Below, in pieces: positions 53,097-63,872 of a DNA stretch of 64,000 bases. The translations under genes were made by a program, and so were the position numbers. The stretch comes from Alphaproteobacteria bacterium (lineage in GTDB: Bacteria; Pseudomonadota; Alphaproteobacteria; UBA9219): assembly GCA_028866275.1 (NCBI GenBank), contig JAGWIK010000001.1, positions 1-64,000 on the forward strand, read 5' to 3'. The notes beneath the pieces were generated by a model. That model saw only the letters and a list, made by a program, of their open reading frames with translations, was not told where the DNA came from and made no database searches. Every line of letters begins with the position of its first letter. Within the stretch, counting starts at the first letter, position 1.

Positions 53097-54317
53097 TTTG
53101 CGTTTCCGCCGCCCAGCCCATCGCCGCGCCAGACGCACGATTCTGCGCCGCCGCGGTTTCAACGGCACGATCTGCGCCGTGTCGGCCGGTTGCGCCATGA
53201 TGTGATTCAAGATATCGGGAATTTCAAACACGGCGCGATTGTCCAAACGCGCGACGTTGGCGCGCATCGCATCCAGTCGCCCGTCGGCGATTATCGCGCG
53301 CAGCGTACGCGCGATGGACCGGAAACTGCCCACGGCGACGCCCGTTCCCGTCTGTTCGATCACTGCGACATTGGGGCGTTCCTGGATCATCGTCGCCGCG
53401 TTGCGTTCGACGATGACGGGCAAACCCATATGCCACGCTTCGCTGATGCTGCCGGGGCCGGGCTTGCCGATGAAAAAATCCGCCAGCCGCATATAGGCCG
53501 CGACATCGCGCGTGTACCCGACGGCGTGGCAGGACGGCACGTGCTGCAACGCGGCGCGCAATTCGTCGTTGCGGCCGCACATGACGATGCTTTGAATGTC
53601 GGGCTTTGCTTTCGCCAGTTTTTCGACAATCAATTTGGCGTCTTTCGACCCGTATCCGCCGAACATGATGATCGCCGTCATTTTGTCCCCGGCCAGCCCC
53701 AAATCGCCGCGCGTTATCGTGGCGGTGTTTTGGTAGAAGGACGGCCGCAAAATCATGCCGGACGTTTCAAAAATGCGCTCGGGGCGATACCATCCGGTTT
53801 CGCGGGCCTGCCTGGCCGCCAGCGCCGTGCCGCAAATGATATATTGATCCTGTTCTTCCTGCCAGAAATGCGGCGGCGAATCCGCCATATCGGTCATGAT
53901 CGTGACATAGGGCGTGTGCGGGCAAACCGCGCGCAACGACCGGAACATCACGCGATTGAAATTGGGGATCAGCGACACCACGGCGTCGATATCGCCGCTG
54001 TTTGCCCAGTGTTCGCGCAACACTTCCTCGATGCGCGACGCGCATAATGTGATCAGGCTTTGCATACCGCGCAGGAAAGGCCGCGACCCATAAGTCAGAC
54101 CCATTTTCAACGCGGCATTATAATAATCCTGCGCCGGCTTGCCGGTCAGGATGAACAAAGGATCGGCGGATTTCAAAACTTCCTGCAAATTGACGATCTC
54201 GACGCGCCATCGCGGATGCCGGTCGGCCAAAACCGCGCTCAGCGCTTCCGCCGCGGCGCGATGCCCGCCTCCGGCGTCGAAAAAGATAAGCTGAATATAA
54301 CGTGTCTCGCCCTGCAT
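53088..54317 (-). CDS. Glycosyltransferase, MGDG synthase/MurG-like
   Basis: LIFFDAGGGHRAAAEALSAVLADRHPRWRVEIVNLQE; ADFFIGKPGPGSISEAWHMGLPVIVERNAATMIQERPN. Confidence 0.82.
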   Translation of the reverse strand: MQGETRYIQLIFFDAGGGHRAAAEALSAVLADRHPRWRVEIVNLQEVLKSADPLFILTGKPAQDYYNAALKMGLTYGSRPFLRGMQSLITLCASRIEEVLREHWANSGDIDAVVSLIPNFNRVMFRSLRAVCPHTPYVTIMTDMADSPPHFWQEEQDQYIICGTALAARQARETGWYRPERIFETSGMILRPSFYQNTATITRGDLGLAGDKMTAIIMFGGYGSKDAKLIVEKLAKAKPDIQSIVMCGRNDELRAALQHVPSCHAVGYTRDVAAYMRLADFFIGKPGPGSISEAWHMGLPVIVERNAATMIQERPNVAVIEQTGTGVAVGSFRSIARTLRAIIADGRLDAMRANVARLDNRAVFEIPDILNHIMAQPADTAQIVPLKPRRRRIVRLARRWAGRRKRKSA

Positions 54318-54389
54318 GGCGTCTTTATACCTCAAGTTGCGGCAAAACACCTGTGAAAAGGTAAGCCGTCCTGCCGGAGGCTGGTAAGC

Positions 54390-55121
54390 TTAGCCCGCCT
54401 TAATGTCCTCGCGCCCGATTTCCTTGATCGTCCCATGTTCAAGGAAGAAGAAGCGGTTGCAGTACTGCAAAACCGTTTCCATGCTGTGCGATGCGAAAAC
54501 GAAAATACCTACCGACTGCAACAGGTTTTCCATGCGCGCCTTGGCTTTATGCTGGAATTCGGCATCGCCGGTGCCGAACATTTCATCCACCAAAAGAATA
54601 TCGGGTTTTGTCGATGTCGCCACCGCGAACAAAAGCCGCGTCGTCATGCCCGCGGAATAGGTGCGCACCGGCAATTGCAGGAAGTTGCCCAATTCAGTGA
54701 AGGCTTCGATATCGGCCAGATTGGCGGCGATCTCGGCCTTTTTCAACCCCAGCAACATCGACATGCGCGTGATGTTTTCATAGCCGGACAGATCCGGATC
54801 CATGCCCGCGCCGAGGTCGAGCATCGTGGCGACGCGCCCCTGCCGTGTGATGCGCCCGTGCATGGGGGTATAAACCCCGGCCATTGTGCGTAATAATGTG
54901 CTTTTGCCTGCGCCGTTATGGCCGATCAACCCGACGGCGTCACCTTGCCTGATCTCGAATGTGGCGCCGCGCAACGCGGTCACGATCTGCACATGGCCGG
55001 CCTCGGTTTCGATGCGCCCGCCCGTGCCGATGCGGATCAACTGGTTGCGCAACGACATATTGCGGCTGTTGTAAATCGGGTACTGAATGGTGACGTCGTC
55101 GAATGTCAACAAAGCTGTCAT
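54390..55121 (-). CDS. ABC transporter ATP-binding protein, Wzt/KpsT/TagH type (no C-terminal glycan-binding domain)
   Basis: Walker A GHNGAGKSTLLRTMAGVY; YSAGMTTRLLFAVATSTKPDILLVDEMFGTGDAEF. Confidence 0.92.
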   Translation of the reverse strand: MTALLTFDDVTIQYPIYNSRNMSLRNQLIRIGTGGRIETEAGHVQIVTALRGATFEIRQGDAVGLIGHNGAGKSTLLRTMAGVYTPMHGRITRQGRVATMLDLGAGMDPDLSGYENITRMSMLLGLKKAEIAANLADIEAFTELGNFLQLPVRTYSAGMTTRLLFAVATSTKPDILLVDEMFGTGDAEFQHKAKARMENLLQSVGIFVFASHSMETVLQYCNRFFFLEHGTIKEIGREDIKAG

Positions 55122-55122
55122 G

Positions 55123-55902
55123 TCATACCCAGAACGCGATGCGGTTGCGCTTGGCGTTGAACAGCGCGAAGGTTAGCGCGCCGCCGATCGCCAGCATGCC
55201 GATATTGATGGCATAGATAAACATCGGCGTCGGCGTCCCCAGCAAGGGATAGCGGACGATCTCGATCATATCGGCCAACGGATTGAACCACATATATTTG
55301 CCGAACGACGGCAACGCGCCCGGCCGGTACATCACGGGGCTCATGAACATAATCAACGGCATGACCATCGACACCAGATATTCCAGATCGCGGAATCGCG
55401 CGCCCAGCGTGCCGATCAGAAGCGACATCCAGTAAAGATTTAAAACGACCAGCAGCAATGCAGGGGCGGCCATCAACATATGGGCGTTGAAATGCACGCC
55501 CAGAATAAGCGCGACGATGAAAAACAACGGAATGTTATGGGCAAGATTCAAAACATGACGCAAGACAAGCTGCGCCGGATACAGTGACAAAGGCAGGTTC
55601 AGGTTGCGGATGATATTGGCCTGACGGGTAAAGGCGGTTGTCGATTCATTAATGCAGGCCGACATGAACTGCCACAGGATAAGTCCGACGGTCAGCATGG
55701 GGATATAGGTGGTGCGGTCTATCTTGAACAGCGCGCTCCAGATAAAACCCATGCCGACGACGCCGATGGCGGTGCTCAGCGTGATCCATAACGGGCCTAA
55801 AACGCTGCGTTTATAGCGGGCGCGGATGTCGCTCCACGCCATATAGAAAATAAGGCCCGGCATGCGGGCGGTGCGGCAAAGATCGGCAAGTCCGGGCGAC
55901 AT
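55123..55902 (-). CDS. ABC-2 type polysaccharide/lipid-glycan export permease (Wzm/TagG type)
   Basis: MAWSDIRARYKRSVLGPLWITLSTAIGVVGMGFIWSALFKID. Confidence 0.92.
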   Translation of the reverse strand: MSPGLADLCRTARMPGLIFYMAWSDIRARYKRSVLGPLWITLSTAIGVVGMGFIWSALFKIDRTTYIPMLTVGLILWQFMSACINESTTAFTRQANIIRNLNLPLSLYPAQLVLRHVLNLAHNIPLFFIVALILGVHFNAHMLMAAPALLLVVLNLYWMSLLIGTLGARFRDLEYLVSMVMPLIMFMSPVMYRPGALPSFGKYMWFNPLADMIEIVRYPLLGTPTPMFIYAINIGMLAIGGALTFALFNAKRNRIAFWV

Positions 55903-55982
55903 GGAACTGTGAACAGATGAACAAAAAACGGTACGATTTTGTCCTATCTTTCGCCCCGAAAAACAAGGATTTTATTGCGCCG

Positions 55983-56816
55983 CTATTCCGGGCAATCGAA
56001 CGCGCAATCATGCGTCAGATTGGGCAATTTGCGCCGCGCCTCGACGACGTCGGCCAGATCGATCTCGGCCATGATGATGCCGGGCTGTTCGCCTGCTTCG
56101 GCCAGAATCTGGCCGTTTGGCGCGACAATCAACGAATGGCCATAGCTTAACCGCTGCGCGTTATGCATGCCGCATTGACCGGGTGCGATGACAAAGCATC
56201 CGGTTTCGATGGCGCGCGCCCGCACTAAAACATGCCAGTGCAAACGCCCCGTCGTGGCGACAAAGGCGGCGGGTATCGTCAAAATCGACGCACCCGCCTT
56301 GGCCAGCGCGCGATGCAGCTGGGGAAAACGCAGGTCATAGCAAATGGTCATGCCGATCTTGCCCCACGGCGTATCGGCGATCACGGCTTTGCTGCCGGGA
56401 CGGTAATTGCGCGACTCGCGATACACTTCGGTATCGCTTAACGTCGCGTCGAACATGTGAATCTTGTCATACCGCGCCGCGACCTCGCCCCTGGGTGAAA
56501 ACAAAAAACTGCGGTTGGCCAGCCGGTCTTCGCCTACCGAAACCGGAATGCTGCCGGCCAGAATCCACGCGCCCGTCTTGCGCGCCTCGGCGCGAAAAAA
56601 CGCCACCGCCTGATGGTCTTCCTCGCGCGGTGACTGGGCAAGCAGGGCGTCGCGTTCCGCGCCGATCAGGCTGACATTTTCGGGCAGGGCGATAAAGTCG
56701 GCGCCGCGTTTACGCGCTTCGCGGATGAAATGCCGCGCGCGATCAAGATTGGCGGCAAGGTCGGGCGTGCTGTTGGTTTGTATGCACGCGACGGTAAGTG
56801 TGTTTTGGGTCATCAA
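55983..56816 (-). CDS. Carbon-nitrogen hydrolase (Nit1/omega-amidase-like)
   Basis: DFIALPENVSLIG; YDKIHMFDATLSD; GMTICYDLRFPQLHRALAKAGASILTIPAAF (E-K-C triad context). Confidence 0.92.
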   Translation of the reverse strand: MMTQNTLTVACIQTNSTPDLAANLDRARHFIREARKRGADFIALPENVSLIGAERDALLAQSPREEDHQAVAFFRAEARKTGAWILAGSIPVSVGEDRLANRSFLFSPRGEVAARYDKIHMFDATLSDTEVYRESRNYRPGSKAVIADTPWGKIGMTICYDLRFPQLHRALAKAGASILTIPAAFVATTGRLHWHVLVRARAIETGCFVIAPGQCGMHNAQRLSYGHSLIVAPNGQILAEAGEQPGIIMAEIDLADVVEARRKLPNLTHDCAFDCPE

Positions 56817-56891
56817 ACATGTCCGTATGTGGTGAAAGGGAAATCAAAGCCTTTCACATCCGACATCGCCCCATGTGCCGCACGGCCATTT

Positions 56892-57149
56892 TTATGCCTT
56901 AAGTATGGGATCCAATTTGCCTGCCGCGTCCAGCGCGTATAAATCGTCGCAACCGCCGATATGCCTGCCGCCGATAAAAATTTGCGGAATGGTGCGTCGC
57001 CCGCCCGATTTTTCCATCATTTCGGCCAGCTTCGCCTCGTCGGTGCGCACATTGATATCCTCAAACGCCACGCCTTTTTTCTTCAACAACATCTTGGCGC
57101 GGTCGCAATAAGGGCAGTTCGGGCCGGAATAAACGGTAATCTGGGCCAT
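56892..57149 (-). CDS. grxC: Glutaredoxin 3
   Basis: ITVYSGPNCPYCDRAKMLLKKKGV...GGRRTIPQIFIGGRHIGGCDDLYAL. Confidence 0.95.
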   Translation of the reverse strand: MAQITVYSGPNCPYCDRAKMLLKKKGVAFEDINVRTDEAKLAEMMEKSGGRRTIPQIFIGGRHIGGCDDLYALDAAGKLDPILKA

Positions 57150-57163
57150 GATCAATCCTGATT

Positions 57164-57520
57164 TTAATCCTGATTATTGGGGCGTTGATATTTGTAACCC
57201 AGCGCGTTCATCAAAGGAAGGGTGACGGCCAGAAGGACGAGGCCAAGGACGATCATCACCCACGGCAGTGCGGCGTTGATGAAGCGATGCACAAACAGAT
57301 CGCCCCATGCCCATGGGGTGTGCGGCGCATAACCGCACCAGTCGGGGCCGAAAATATGGTGGACAGAGCCGCAAAAAGTCCAGGCCAGCATGTCGCCATG
57401 CACCAGCCCGACAACGGAACCGATGATGAAATAAATGACGCTGGCGATAACCAGGAAAAACCCGACGCCGCTGACCTTTTCCAAAAAGCGCACGGCTGGG
57501 GTGAAAATGGCTTTGTCCAT
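57164..57520 (-). CDS. Small hydrophobic protein of unknown function
   Basis: Two hydrophobic segments flanking CGSVHHIFGPDWCGYAPHTPWAWGD; no family recognised. Confidence 0.55.
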   Translation of the reverse strand: MDKAIFTPAVRFLEKVSGVGFFLVIASVIYFIIGSVVGLVHGDMLAWTFCGSVHHIFGPDWCGYAPHTPWAWGDLFVHRFINAALPWVMIVLGLVLLAVTLPLMNALGYKYQRPNNQD

Positions 57521-57741
57521 GGGGTTCCTCTCCTGCGCAAGCAAAGGGCAAGATTATGGCATTTTGGGGGTGGATGCTAGAGGCAACCATTAATTTTGAG
57601 TTTGGACTCAATTTAATCGGGAATTTTACACGCGCCGCGCCTCTTGACGGCCAAAGCCCGTATTGATACGGACGTGCGCGCTATTTGCGCCATAATCGGG
57701 ACGCAACCGCCGATAGTCTCTGGCATGGAACGGGCCACCAA

Positions 57742-58914
57742 ATGTTGAAAAATGCGAGGCTGGCCTTTTCCCGTATTGCAACCGCGCCGGATGCTTTTGC
57801 GCGGCCGGAATCGCGCCTGGTCGCGGTGGATTTCTGGCGCGGCCTGGCTTTGCTGATGATTTTTGTCGATCATGTGCCTGCGGGCTTCTTTTGCGCGTTT
57901 ACTCCGCATAATTGGGGTTTTTCCGACGCCGCCGAAATTTTTGTTTTTCTCGCCGGTTTTAACGCCGTTCTATCATTCAGCCCTTCTTTTCTGGGGCAGG
58001 GCTTTGTGTGCGGAATGTTAAAGGTTGCCCGGCGCACATGGCAGTTATTTTGCGCGCATATCCTTCTGGTCTTTGCGGGGGCGGCTTTGTTCGCGGCGGC
58101 ACAGCCCTATGCCGACGTCACGCTTGTGATGCACCGGTTGAATTTCACGCCTTTTTTTACCGAAACGGGCGTTGCCCTTGCCCGCCTGTTCAGGCTCGCT
58201 TACTTGCCCAATCTTATGGATATTTTGCCGATTTACATTGTCTTTATTGGTTTCTTTCCGTTGTTATGGCTGTTGTTGCGCCTGTCGCCGTGGCTGGCTT
58301 TGGCGGCATCGGGCGGCCTGTGGCTGTGGGCGCGGCTGGCGCATGCCGGCATGCCCAACTATCCCGACGGCACGACATGGTTTTTTAACCCGCTGGCGTG
58401 GCAATTCATATTTGTGCTGGGCGCGTTCGTTTTTTCCATGCGGGCGCAGGCCGGGCGTTGGGCCGGCAATCGCTATGTCCTGGCATGTTCGATCGCCATG
58501 CTTGGCGCGTCTTTTATCGCCGCGGCGCCATGGACGCAGATCCCTGCGTGGTCGTCATACCATCTTTTGCCCAAAGATTTTGTCACCGAATATGACAAAC
58601 GCAACCTTGCCTTTTTGCGTATTGCGCATTTTGTGGCCGTGGCCGTTGTCGCATACCGGTTGTTGCCGCCGTCTGCGGCCTTCTGGAAAAGCACCGTGGC
58701 CAACCGTATCGCGTTGTGCGGGCGGCACAGCCTGCCCGTTTATTGCGCCGGCGTTTTGGCCGCCATTGCAGTCGACATCTACCGGGATACGCTGCATCCG
58801 GGCTTGGGCGCGATCGTGGCGATCGAAATATTTGGGCTTGTCCTGCTTTTGCTGCTCGCCGTGGGCCTCGACCGGGCGCAAAGAATCCTTCGCCGCGCTA
58901 ACGCCCCGATATAA
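57742..58914 (+). CDS. OpgC-like membrane acyltransferase family protein
   Basis: RLVAVDFWRGLALLMIFVDHVPAGFFCAFTPHNWGFSDAAEIFVFLAGFNAVL; C-terminal RHSLPVYCAGVLAA. Confidence 0.85.
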   Translation: MLKNARLAFSRIATAPDAFARPESRLVAVDFWRGLALLMIFVDHVPAGFFCAFTPHNWGFSDAAEIFVFLAGFNAVLSFSPSFLGQGFVCGMLKVARRTWQLFCAHILLVFAGAALFAAAQPYADVTLVMHRLNFTPFFTETGVALARLFRLAYLPNLMDILPIYIVFIGFFPLLWLLLRLSPWLALAASGGLWLWARLAHAGMPNYPDGTTWFFNPLAWQFIFVLGAFVFSMRAQAGRWAGNRYVLACSIAMLGASFIAAAPWTQIPAWSSYHLLPKDFVTEYDKRNLAFLRIAHFVAVAVVAYRLLPPSAAFWKSTVANRIALCGRHSLPVYCAGVLAAIAVDIYRDTLHPGLGAIVAIEIFGLVLLLLLAVGLDRAQRILRRANAPI

Positions 58915-58920
58915 ACGGGC

Positions 58921-61176
58921 TTACCGGAACTTGTTGCTCCGGTTGAACCCGTTGGGGGCCATTTTGCCCGTTTGCGCGCGTTCGCCCTTCCATTGGCGAA
59001 TATCGGTTTCGGTGCGGGTGCGGTCGCCCGCCTGCCAGGTTAAACCTTCTTTCAAAACAAAAGTTTTAACGTCGGACAGCGCGCCGCCGCTGTATTTTTG
59101 CAGCATCACGCCGCGCCCGCGGCCCATTTCGGGCAGATCGGCGACAGGAAATACCAACAATTTGCGATTGGTGCCGATCACGGCGACATGGTCGCCCGCC
59201 ACGGGGGCGAAAGCCACGGCTTTTTCCGGCGCATCGACATTCAGAACTTGCTTGCCGTTCTTGGTCTGGGCCAGAACATCGTCGGTTTTAACGACAAACC
59301 CGCGGCCATCGGACGACGCCACGATGAATTTCTGGTCGGGCTTATACAAAACCATGCCCAGAATATCGGCATCGCCGGGCAGGTCGACCATCAACCGCAC
59401 CGGTTCGCCGAACCCGCGACCCGGCGGCAATTTATCCCCTGCCAGCGTGTAAAACCGTCCATTTCCGGCGAACAGCAAAATCTTATCGGTCGTTTCGGCG
59501 TTCAGGACAAACCCTTCCTCATCGCCTTCCTTGTATTTGATCGCCCCGCGCGCCGCTGCGTCTTCGGCGATGTGACCGCGCATCGCGCGGATCCAGCCCT
59601 TGGCCGAACACACCACCGTGATGTTTTCGCGTTCGATCACCGCTTCGACCGGCACGGCCAGTTCGGCAGGCGCGTCGCCGATCTCGGTGCGGCGTTTGCC
59701 CAGCGGCGTATTTTTGCCGAATGTTTTTTTCAACTCGGCGATTTCGGCATCGATATGCTGCCAGCGCAGTTCCTCGCTTTTCAGCAACTTCTTCAATCCC
59801 GCCTGTTTTTCCGACAGCGATTTTTGTTCGCCGCGGATTTCCATTTCTTCCAGCTTGCGCAACGACCGCAACCGCATGTTCAAAATGGCCTCGGCCTGCG
59901 CGTCGGTCAGGTCGAACGCCTTGATCAGAACCGGCTTGGGCTCGTCCTCGGTGCGGATGATCTTGATGACCTTGTCGAGATTGAGATAGGCCGCCAGATA
60001 CCCCGCCAGCACTTCCAGCCGCGCTTCGATCTGCGCCAATTGATATGTCGAACGGCGGATCAGAACGTCCTGCCGATGATCCAGATAGGCGCGCAGGACG
60101 GCGCGCAAATCCATCACGCGCGGCACGCTGTCTTTATCAAGCACGTTCATGTTCAGCGAAATGCGCACTTCCAGATCGCATTGCCGGAACACCGATTCCA
60201 TCAAGACGGCGGGGTCGACATTGCGGCTTTTCGGCGTCAGCACCACGCGCACGTCGTCGGCGGATTCGTCCTGCACATCGTCCAGCAGCGGCAATTTGCG
60301 CGCCTGCAGCAATTCGGCCATTTTCTCGATCAGGCGCGATTTCTGCACCTGAAACGGAATTTCCGTGACGACAACCTGCCACGTGCCCTGTTTCAATTCT
60401 TCCTTGTGCCAGCGCGCGCGCAGACGGAACGATCCCTTGCCGGTTTTATAGGCGTTGATGACGGCGTCGCGCGGTTCGACCAGAATGCCGCCGGTGGGGA
60501 AGTCGGGGCCGGGCATAAAGCCGACCAATTTTTCGATGCCCGCGTTGGGCGTGTGAATCAAATGGCGCAGCGCGTCGCATATTTCCGCGACATTGTGCGG
60601 CGGGATGCTGGTCGCCATGCCGACCGCGATGCCGTTGGTGCCGTTGGCCAGCAAATTGGGGAACGCCGCGGGCAACACCACGGGTTCCGCGCCGCTGCCG
60701 TCATAGGTGGCGCGGAAATCGACCGCATCCTCGTCGATGCCGTCCAGCAGCAATTTGGCCACGGTGGTCAAACGCGCTTCGGTATAACGCATCGCCGCCG
60801 GATTATCGCCGTCGATATTGCCGAAATTGCCCTGTCCTTCGACCAGCGGGTAACGCTGGCTGAAATCCTGCGCCATGCGCACCATGGCCTCGTACACCGC
60901 CGTGTCGCCGTGCGGGTGGAATTTACCGATGACGTCGCCGACCACGCGCGCCGATTTTTTCGGCGGCAAATTGGGTTCCAGCTTCAATTCGCGCATCGCA
61001 TACATCAACCGGCGATGCACGGGCTTCATGCCGTCGCGCACATCGGGCAGGGCGCGATGCATGATGGTCGACAGGGCATAGGACAAATACCGTTCCGACA
61101 AAGCCTCGCGCAAAGGCTTGTCGAGAATATCCTGCGGCGGTTCGGGCGGGGTGGTTCTGGAAGCGTTTCTGGTCAT
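58921..61176 (-). CDS. parC: DNA topoisomerase IV subunit A
   Basis: [77 protein letters not shown]-type motif. Confidence 0.96.
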   Translation of the reverse strand: MTRNASRTTPPEPPQDILDKPLREALSERYLSYALSTIMHRALPDVRDGMKPVHRRLMYAMRELKLEPNLPPKKSARVVGDVIGKFHPHGDTAVYEAMVRMAQDFSQRYPLVEGQGNFGNIDGDNPAAMRYTEARLTTVAKLLLDGIDEDAVDFRATYDGSGAEPVVLPAAFPNLLANGTNGIAVGMATSIPPHNVAEICDALRHLIHTPNAGIEKLVGFMPGPDFPTGGILVEPRDAVINAYKTGKGSFRLRARWHKEELKQGTWQVVVTEIPFQVQKSRLIEKMAELLQARKLPLLDDVQDESADDVRVVLTPKSRNVDPAVLMESVFRQCDLEVRISLNMNVLDKDSVPRVMDLRAVLRAYLDHRQDVLIRRSTYQLAQIEARLEVLAGYLAAYLNLDKVIKIIRTEDEPKPVLIKAFDLTDAQAEAILNMRLRSLRKLEEMEIRGEQKSLSEKQAGLKKLLKSEELRWQHIDAEIAELKKTFGKNTPLGKRRTEIGDAPAELAVPVEAVIERENITVVCSAKGWIRAMRGHIAEDAAARGAIKYKEGDEEGFVLNAETTDKILLFAGNGRFYTLAGDKLPPGRGFGEPVRLMVDLPGDADILGMVLYKPDQKFIVASSDGRGFVVKTDDVLAQTKNGKQVLNVDAPEKAVAFAPVAGDHVAVIGTNRKLLVFPVADLPEMGRGRGVMLQKYSGGALSDVKTFVLKEGLTWQAGDRTRTETDIRQWKGERAQTGKMAPNGFNRSNKFR

Positions 61177-61246
61177 AAAGGGTGGTTATCAGCAAAAGTG
61201 ATTCGGGCAAAGGCTTTTGGCGGGAAATCTATGTTAACGCCGGAAA

Positions 61247-62023
61247 TCAGGCGACTTCGGCCGCGGTATTATCGTTTGTTTCTGTGGCTTTCCGATAAAA
61301 CCCCGCCAGCCGTTGCCGCGCCAGCGGCAGATCGCCGTCCTGCGGAATTAAATAGCGCGCCTGCGGATTGGCAAAAACATGCCGCGACAGGAAATGCGCG
61401 GTCATGTCCAGCCCTTGGGCGATATCCTCGGCATCCCACGCCCCGCCGCCCAGCAAAAAGGCGGGCAGGGGGAATAATTTGTCATGATAGGGCGCGCCAA
61501 CTTCGCGCGACACCGCGCGTCCGGTGCGCGGGCTGATATAGGCCAGATTGTCGGCATCGCCGCCGGCGGCGCATTGGGTCAAATCCAGCCCGTACCCCAA
61601 CGCCTGCAACAAATTCATTTCCCATTTGACGTAAACCGGCGCCCATAAATCGGCATCGCGCAAGGCCAGCAACGTCGCCAGCCCGGCATAAATGCCGGGC
61701 ATCGGCTGGCGTTCGGGCAGGCTGGCCTCGGTCACGGCGCAGGCGCTGGAAATCAGCGCGATTATTTCCGGCGCATCGAGCCATAAAGCCCCCGTCGCCA
61801 TTGCCAGATCGAGCGTATAAGTTCCCAGCTGGTCGGTCGTGCGCGCGCGCCATTGCGCCTGTACGCGGTTGCCGGGCTGCAACACGGGCCGCGCGGCGCG
61901 GCCTTGCCCGCCATGCACCAAACCCGCATGCCGCCCATGCGCGGCGGTCAGCAATGTCACCACCGCGGCATTTTCACCGTGCGGGCGGGCGGCAAGGACA
62001 ATAGCTTCGTCGGTCCATTCCAT
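61247..62023 (-). CDS. recO: DNA repair protein RecO
   Basis: MEWTDEAIVLAARPHGENAAVVTLLTAAHGRHAGLVHGGQGRAARPVLQPGNRVQAQWRART. Confidence 0.92.
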   Translation of the reverse strand: MEWTDEAIVLAARPHGENAAVVTLLTAAHGRHAGLVHGGQGRAARPVLQPGNRVQAQWRARTTDQLGTYTLDLAMATGALWLDAPEIIALISSACAVTEASLPERQPMPGIYAGLATLLALRDADLWAPVYVKWEMNLLQALGYGLDLTQCAAGGDADNLAYISPRTGRAVSREVGAPYHDKLFPLPAFLLGGGAWDAEDIAQGLDMTAHFLSRHVFANPQARYLIPQDGDLPLARQRLAGFYRKATETNDNTAAEVA

Positions 62024-62157
62024 GAAAGATGGGGCTGGCTGCTGGGGTTGGGTAAATTCGATTTCCATTATAACAATGATTCTTGTTTTTCTCTTCTCTA
62101 TCTTTTCCCAACCCTCTAACCTCTGGCTTCCAGCCCCCAGCCCCCTTTTTCTGCCCC

Positions 62158-63801
62158 ATGTCCATCGCCATCCACTATACCGCCATCAAACCGCCGACCG
62201 GCACGGAACGCGAAGTCTTCGGCCTGCAGGTCGCGATTGCGGACTGGGTCACGGCCTATATGCGCCACGCGCGCAGCGAAACCCTGACTTTTCTGATCGG
62301 CGACGCGCAGGAAAGCGACGAAATCCGGAAAATCGCGGCAACGGCGGGCGTCGATGCGCGACGGCTGGCCTTGCTCGACCGCCGCTTTCCCGAACGCAAT
62401 ATGGCGTCGCTGGCCACCGTGTTCCGGCCCGAACCCGACACGCGCAATTTATTGTGGCAACGCCAGTTTTACGGCAATTTTTCCTTCTGCGGCCTTGCCC
62501 ACGCCATCAGCGGCACGGAAGCGGGCGACGTGTTGCAGGATTATATCCTCGCGCCGTCGGAACCCGGCGACGCCATCGTCTGTCCGTCGCATGCGGTGCG
62601 TGATGCCGTGCGCGCTTTTTGGGATCATTACGCCGATTACCTGCACCGCCGTTTTGGCGCGACCTATAAATGCCCCGTGCAATTGCCCGTCATCCCGCTG
62701 GGCGTCGATATAGAAAAATTCGAACGCCGCGCGACGCCCGACAAACGCGCCGCGCAACGCCGCGCGTTGAATATCGCCGACGATGAAATTGTTCTGTTGT
62801 GGGTCGGGCGGCTCAGCGCGGCGATCAAGGCGCATCCGCTGGCGATGTTCCGCGCGGCGGAACTGGCGGCGGAAAAAACAGGAAAAAAAATCCATCTTGT
62901 CATGCTTGGTTATTTCGTGCCCGCCGAGGCCGATATTCAATTCCGGGAATTGGCCGCCGCGATGTGCGCCGCCGCGCGCGTCACGTTCGTGGCCGCCGAC
63001 GATCAACGCTTTCCCGACGGGCTGTGGGCGGCGGGCGACATCTTTTTGTCGCTGGTCGATAATTGTCAGGAAAGCTTCGGCCTGACGCCGATCGAAGCGA
63101 TGGCCGCCGGCCTGCCGCGCGTCATCAGCGACTGGGACGGTTACCGCGACAGCGTCACAGACGGTCAGGACGGTTTTCTGATCCGCACGATCCAGCCGCC
63201 GCCCGGCAACGGTTTCGATTTGACGGCGCAGGTTCTGAACGGGCGTGAAGTCTATGGCGGTTTTCTGGCCAAAACCGCGCTGACCGTCGCGGTCGATGCC
63301 GAACAGGCGGCGGATCGCATCGCGCAGCTGGCGCAGAACAAGGATTTGCGCGCGTCGATCATCGCCAAGGCGCGGGCGCGCCTTCATGCCACCTATGGCT
63401 GGAAACAGGTCATCGGCCGGCACGAAGATTTGTGGCAGGAACTGGCGGTGCGCCGCCGCCTGTCGCCGCATGAAAAACGCGTATGGGCGTCGGCGCTGCC
63501 GACGCTGCCCGACCCTTATATGATGTATGAATCCTATGCCGCCGCGCGGCTGGCCGAAAGCGACCGCGTTATGGTGGCGGCTTCGGCGGCGCAGATGGAA
63601 GCTTTGTGGGCCAATAAACTTAACACCTACGGGGCCGACAGTCTGGTCGCGCCCGCCAGCATCGCGGCCCTTCTGGGGTTCATCGTCGAACAAGGCGGCG
63701 CCGATATCGCCGGTATTTTTACGCAATTTCCCGCGCTCGACCGGCCCGCTTTGTGGCGCACGCTGGGGTGGCTGCTGAAACTGGGGATTATCGCCAAATA
63801 A
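62158..63801 (+). CDS. Group 1 (GT4-like) glycosyltransferase
   Basis: VLLWVGRLSAAIKAHPLAMFRAAELAAEKTGKKIHLVMLGYF...DIFLSLVDNCQESFGLTPIEAMAAGLPRVISDWDGYRDSV. Confidence 0.88.
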   Translation: MSIAIHYTAIKPPTGTEREVFGLQVAIADWVTAYMRHARSETLTFLIGDAQESDEIRKIAATAGVDARRLALLDRRFPERNMASLATVFRPEPDTRNLLWQRQFYGNFSFCGLAHAISGTEAGDVLQDYILAPSEPGDAIVCPSHAVRDAVRAFWDHYADYLHRRFGATYKCPVQLPVIPLGVDIEKFERRATPDKRAAQRRALNIADDEIVLLWVGRLSAAIKAHPLAMFRAAELAAEKTGKKIHLVMLGYFVPAEADIQFRELAAAMCAAARVTFVAADDQRFPDGLWAAGDIFLSLVDNCQESFGLTPIEAMAAGLPRVISDWDGYRDSVTDGQDGFLIRTIQPPPGNGFDLTAQVLNGREVYGGFLAKTALTVAVDAEQAADRIAQLAQNKDLRASIIAKARARLHATYGWKQVIGRHEDLWQELAVRRRLSPHEKRVWASALPTLPDPYMMYESYAAARLAESDRVMVAASAAQMEALWANKLNTYGADSLVAPASIAALLGFIVEQGGADIAGIFTQFPALDRPALWRTLGWLLKLGIIAK

Positions 63802-63872
63802 ATATCTGGCGCGTTACCCTTGAAAGGGTAAAATAACCCGCCATATCAAGATAAACATCAGGAGATACCGCC

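Noticed and set aside
59098-61536. 812-aa plus-strand ORF opposite parC
   Set aside because: Shadow ORF antisense to clear parC; low-complexity His/Gln/Arg composition.
62449-63726. 425-aa minus ORF opposite the GT4 glycosyltransferase
   Set aside because: Antisense shadow ORF without domain signatures.
63814-63831. ttacccttgaaagggtaa palindrome before trxA
   Set aside because: Short stem with a minimal loop and no clear T-run; too weak to call a terminator or operator.
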